A stretch of DNA of 27,329 nucleotides from Verrucomicrobiota bacterium (GTDB lineage: Bacteria; Verrucomicrobiota; Verrucomicrobiia; Limisphaerales; JAHEOI01), in assembly GCA_018610125.1 (NCBI GenBank), contig JAHEOI010000059.1, positions 1-27,329 on the forward strand. Direction: 5' to 3'. This document shows, one piece after another, positions 26,353 through 27,329 of this stretch. Below the pieces are notes generated by a model that saw only the letters and a program-made list of their open reading frames with translations, was not told the origin of the DNA and did no database searches. How positions within the stretch are numbered: the stretch's first letter is position 1; every line of letters starts with the position of its first letter. Made by a program: the position numbers and the translations under genes.

Positions 26353-27111
26353 ATGAGTGCGGACGCGCTAGTTATCATTCCGACTTACAACGAGCGAGAG
26401 AATCTGCGGGAACTGGTTGAGCGGAGCTTATGCCAGCCGATTTCGCTTGAGGTCTTGGTTGTCGATGACCATTCCCCTGACGGAACCGGGGAGCTGGCCG
26501 ACAAGCTTGCCGAGTCGAGCCCGGAGGTCCATGTCATCCACCGGAGTGCCAAGCAAGGGCTTGGGCCGGCTTACATTGTCGGATTCTCTTGGGCACTGGC
26601 CCGGGAGTATGAGTTTATCTTTGAAATGGATGGGGACCTTTCACACAGTCCGGACGACCTCCCGAAGTTTTACGAGGCGATCAGGAACGCGGATGTCGTG
26701 CTTGGCTCGCGTTACCTGAATGGCATCCGGGTTATCAATTGGCCGTTACGGCGGCTTCTTGTGAGTCTTTGTGCCGCCAAATACGTGCAATTAATAACGG
26801 GCATGCCGTTTACCGATCCGACCGGCGGATTCAAGTGCTTTCGGCGGAAAGCCCTGGAGATGCTCGACCTCCAAGCAATTCGCTCGACCGGCTACAGCTT
26901 TCAAATTGAAGTCACCCATAAGCTTTGGCGTCAGGGGATGCGGATCGTTGAAGTGCCGATTATCTTCACCGATCGCTTTCACGGAACATCCAAGATGTCA
27001 CCGCGGATTCTTCGCGAGGCGATTGGAATGGTATGGCGACTCTACTTTCAAAGCGGGCTTCGTCGGAATCCCCGCGAAGTCTCCCCTGAAACCGATAAGG
27101 ACGCTCGTTAG
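26353..27111 (+). CDS. Polyprenol-phosphate mannosyltransferase (DPM1-like)
   Basis: A 252-residue GT2 glycosyltransferase with the GT-A fold. It starts with ALVIIPTYNERENL, then VVDDHSPDGTGELAD (nucleotide-sugar site), the metal-binding FEMDGDLSHSPDDL, GSRYLNG and DPTGGFKCFRRKAL, ending in the FHGTSKMS motif seen in DPM1/Ppm1 synthases. These enzymes transfer mannose (or another hexose) from GDP/UDP-sugar to polyprenyl phosphate on the inner face of the cytoplasmic membrane, for later protein or envelope glycosylation. No C-terminal membrane helices are present, so it is the soluble/peripheral single-domain type. It is divergent from PFOR and no obvious functional partner is in the window. 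Confidence 0.92.
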   Translation: MSADALVIIPTYNERENLRELVERSLCQPISLEVLVVDDHSPDGTGELADKLAESSPEVHVIHRSAKQGLGPAYIVGFSWALAREYEFIFEMDGDLSHSPDDLPKFYEAIRNADVVLGSRYLNGIRVINWPLRRLLVSLCAAKYVQLITGMPFTDPTGGFKCFRRKALEMLDLQAIRSTGYSFQIEVTHKLWRQGMRIVEVPIIFTDRFHGTSKMSPRILREAIGMVWRLYFQSGLRRNPREVSPETDKDAR

Positions 27112-27139
27112 ACTGGTGCGTCAGCTCGGGAATCGATAG

Positions 27140-27329
27140 CAAGTCGTTGAAAAAAGGGAATTTTTGCCCGCGAAGGACGCGAAGGTAGTGGAACACAGGT
27201 CCGGCCTGCTGTATCGCAGAGCGCCAGGTCTGCTGTCGTCTTTCCCTCCGCCGCGATTTAAATTTTAGCGAGCTGCACAGCCCGCGCCACCCGCAGCGTC
27301 GGGTCCGCCAAAAACGGTCGGCAGCGGAC
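27140..27329. repeat. Candidate interspersed intergenic repeat
   Basis: After the mannosyltransferase there is no gene. The stretch GCCCGCGAAGGACGCGAAGG near 27168-27186 contains a short internal direct repeat (GCGAAGGA/GCGAAGGT) of a kind I have seen scattered through intergenic DNA of verrucomicrobial and other genomes. It continues with related half-repeats CCTGCTGT and TCTGCTGT (27206-27236) and ends at the window edge with a GTCCGC/GCGGAC inverted repeat (27303-27329). The repeat call rests on recollection of style and needs a genome-wide match; within this window it is single-copy. Confidence 0.35.

Overview
The window looks like a chromosomal piece from a Gram-negative bacterium, most likely of the Planctomycetota-Verrucomicrobiota group, and I lean to Verrucomicrobiota. 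The grounds are indirect. A DUF1549/DUF1553 protein sits next to a DUF1501 protein, a pair typical of that group. A secreted cytochrome carries a beta-sandwich ending in GFFRV, a style common in Verrucomicrobia. Glutamyl-tRNA reductase is short. Lipobox, Tat and outer-membrane beta-barrel features show a double membrane. No rRNA, tRNA, CRISPR array, transposase or phage gene was seen.

Layout. 1-480: 3' end of a copper-type P-type ATPase. 990-1319 (-): small cupin. 1481-2305: aldo/keto reductase. 2384-3100: protein with a Trypco2-like N-terminal domain. 3515-14594: a long same-strand run encoding an octaheme lipoprotein cytochrome (MtrA/DmsE-like), an MtrB/PioB-like porin, a cysteine-rich cytochrome c, a membrane-anchored pentaheme cytochrome, a Tat-exported four-cluster ferredoxin, an NrfD-family membrane protein, an unknown 150-residue protein, and the ResB and CcsA cytochrome c maturation proteins. 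14809-16434: a nonaheme secreted cytochrome, followed by a strong hairpin and then hemA (16511-17659). 17671-21364 (-): DUF1501 and DUF1549/DUF1553 proteins. 21519-26164 (-): a dihydroorotate dehydrogenase-like protein and pyruvate:ferredoxin oxidoreductase. 26353-27111: polyprenol-phosphate mannosyltransferase. The last ~190 bases look like interspersed intergenic repeat sequence.

How the central genes may work together (inference). The NrfD protein, ferredoxin and pentaheme cytochrome resemble a periplasm-facing quinol:cytochrome c oxidoreductase (Cbc-, Qrc- or Act-like logic). The octaheme lipoprotein and porin resemble a porin-cytochrome conduit that carries electrons across the outer membrane. 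The monoheme and nonaheme cytochromes could be shuttles or terminal partners. ResB/CcsA would attach the heme (22 CxxCH motifs plus one CX4CH in four proteins), and HemA starts heme synthesis. The cluster therefore looks like a nearly self-contained module for electron exchange with something outside the cell. No obvious large surface decaheme cytochrome and no catalytic molybdopterin subunit is present, so direction and terminal substrate cannot be read from the sequence. The most unusual parts are the cysteine-rich duplicated insert and apparent loss of the axial Met in the small cytochrome, the His/Cys-rich insert in ResB, and the unrecognised 150-residue protein.
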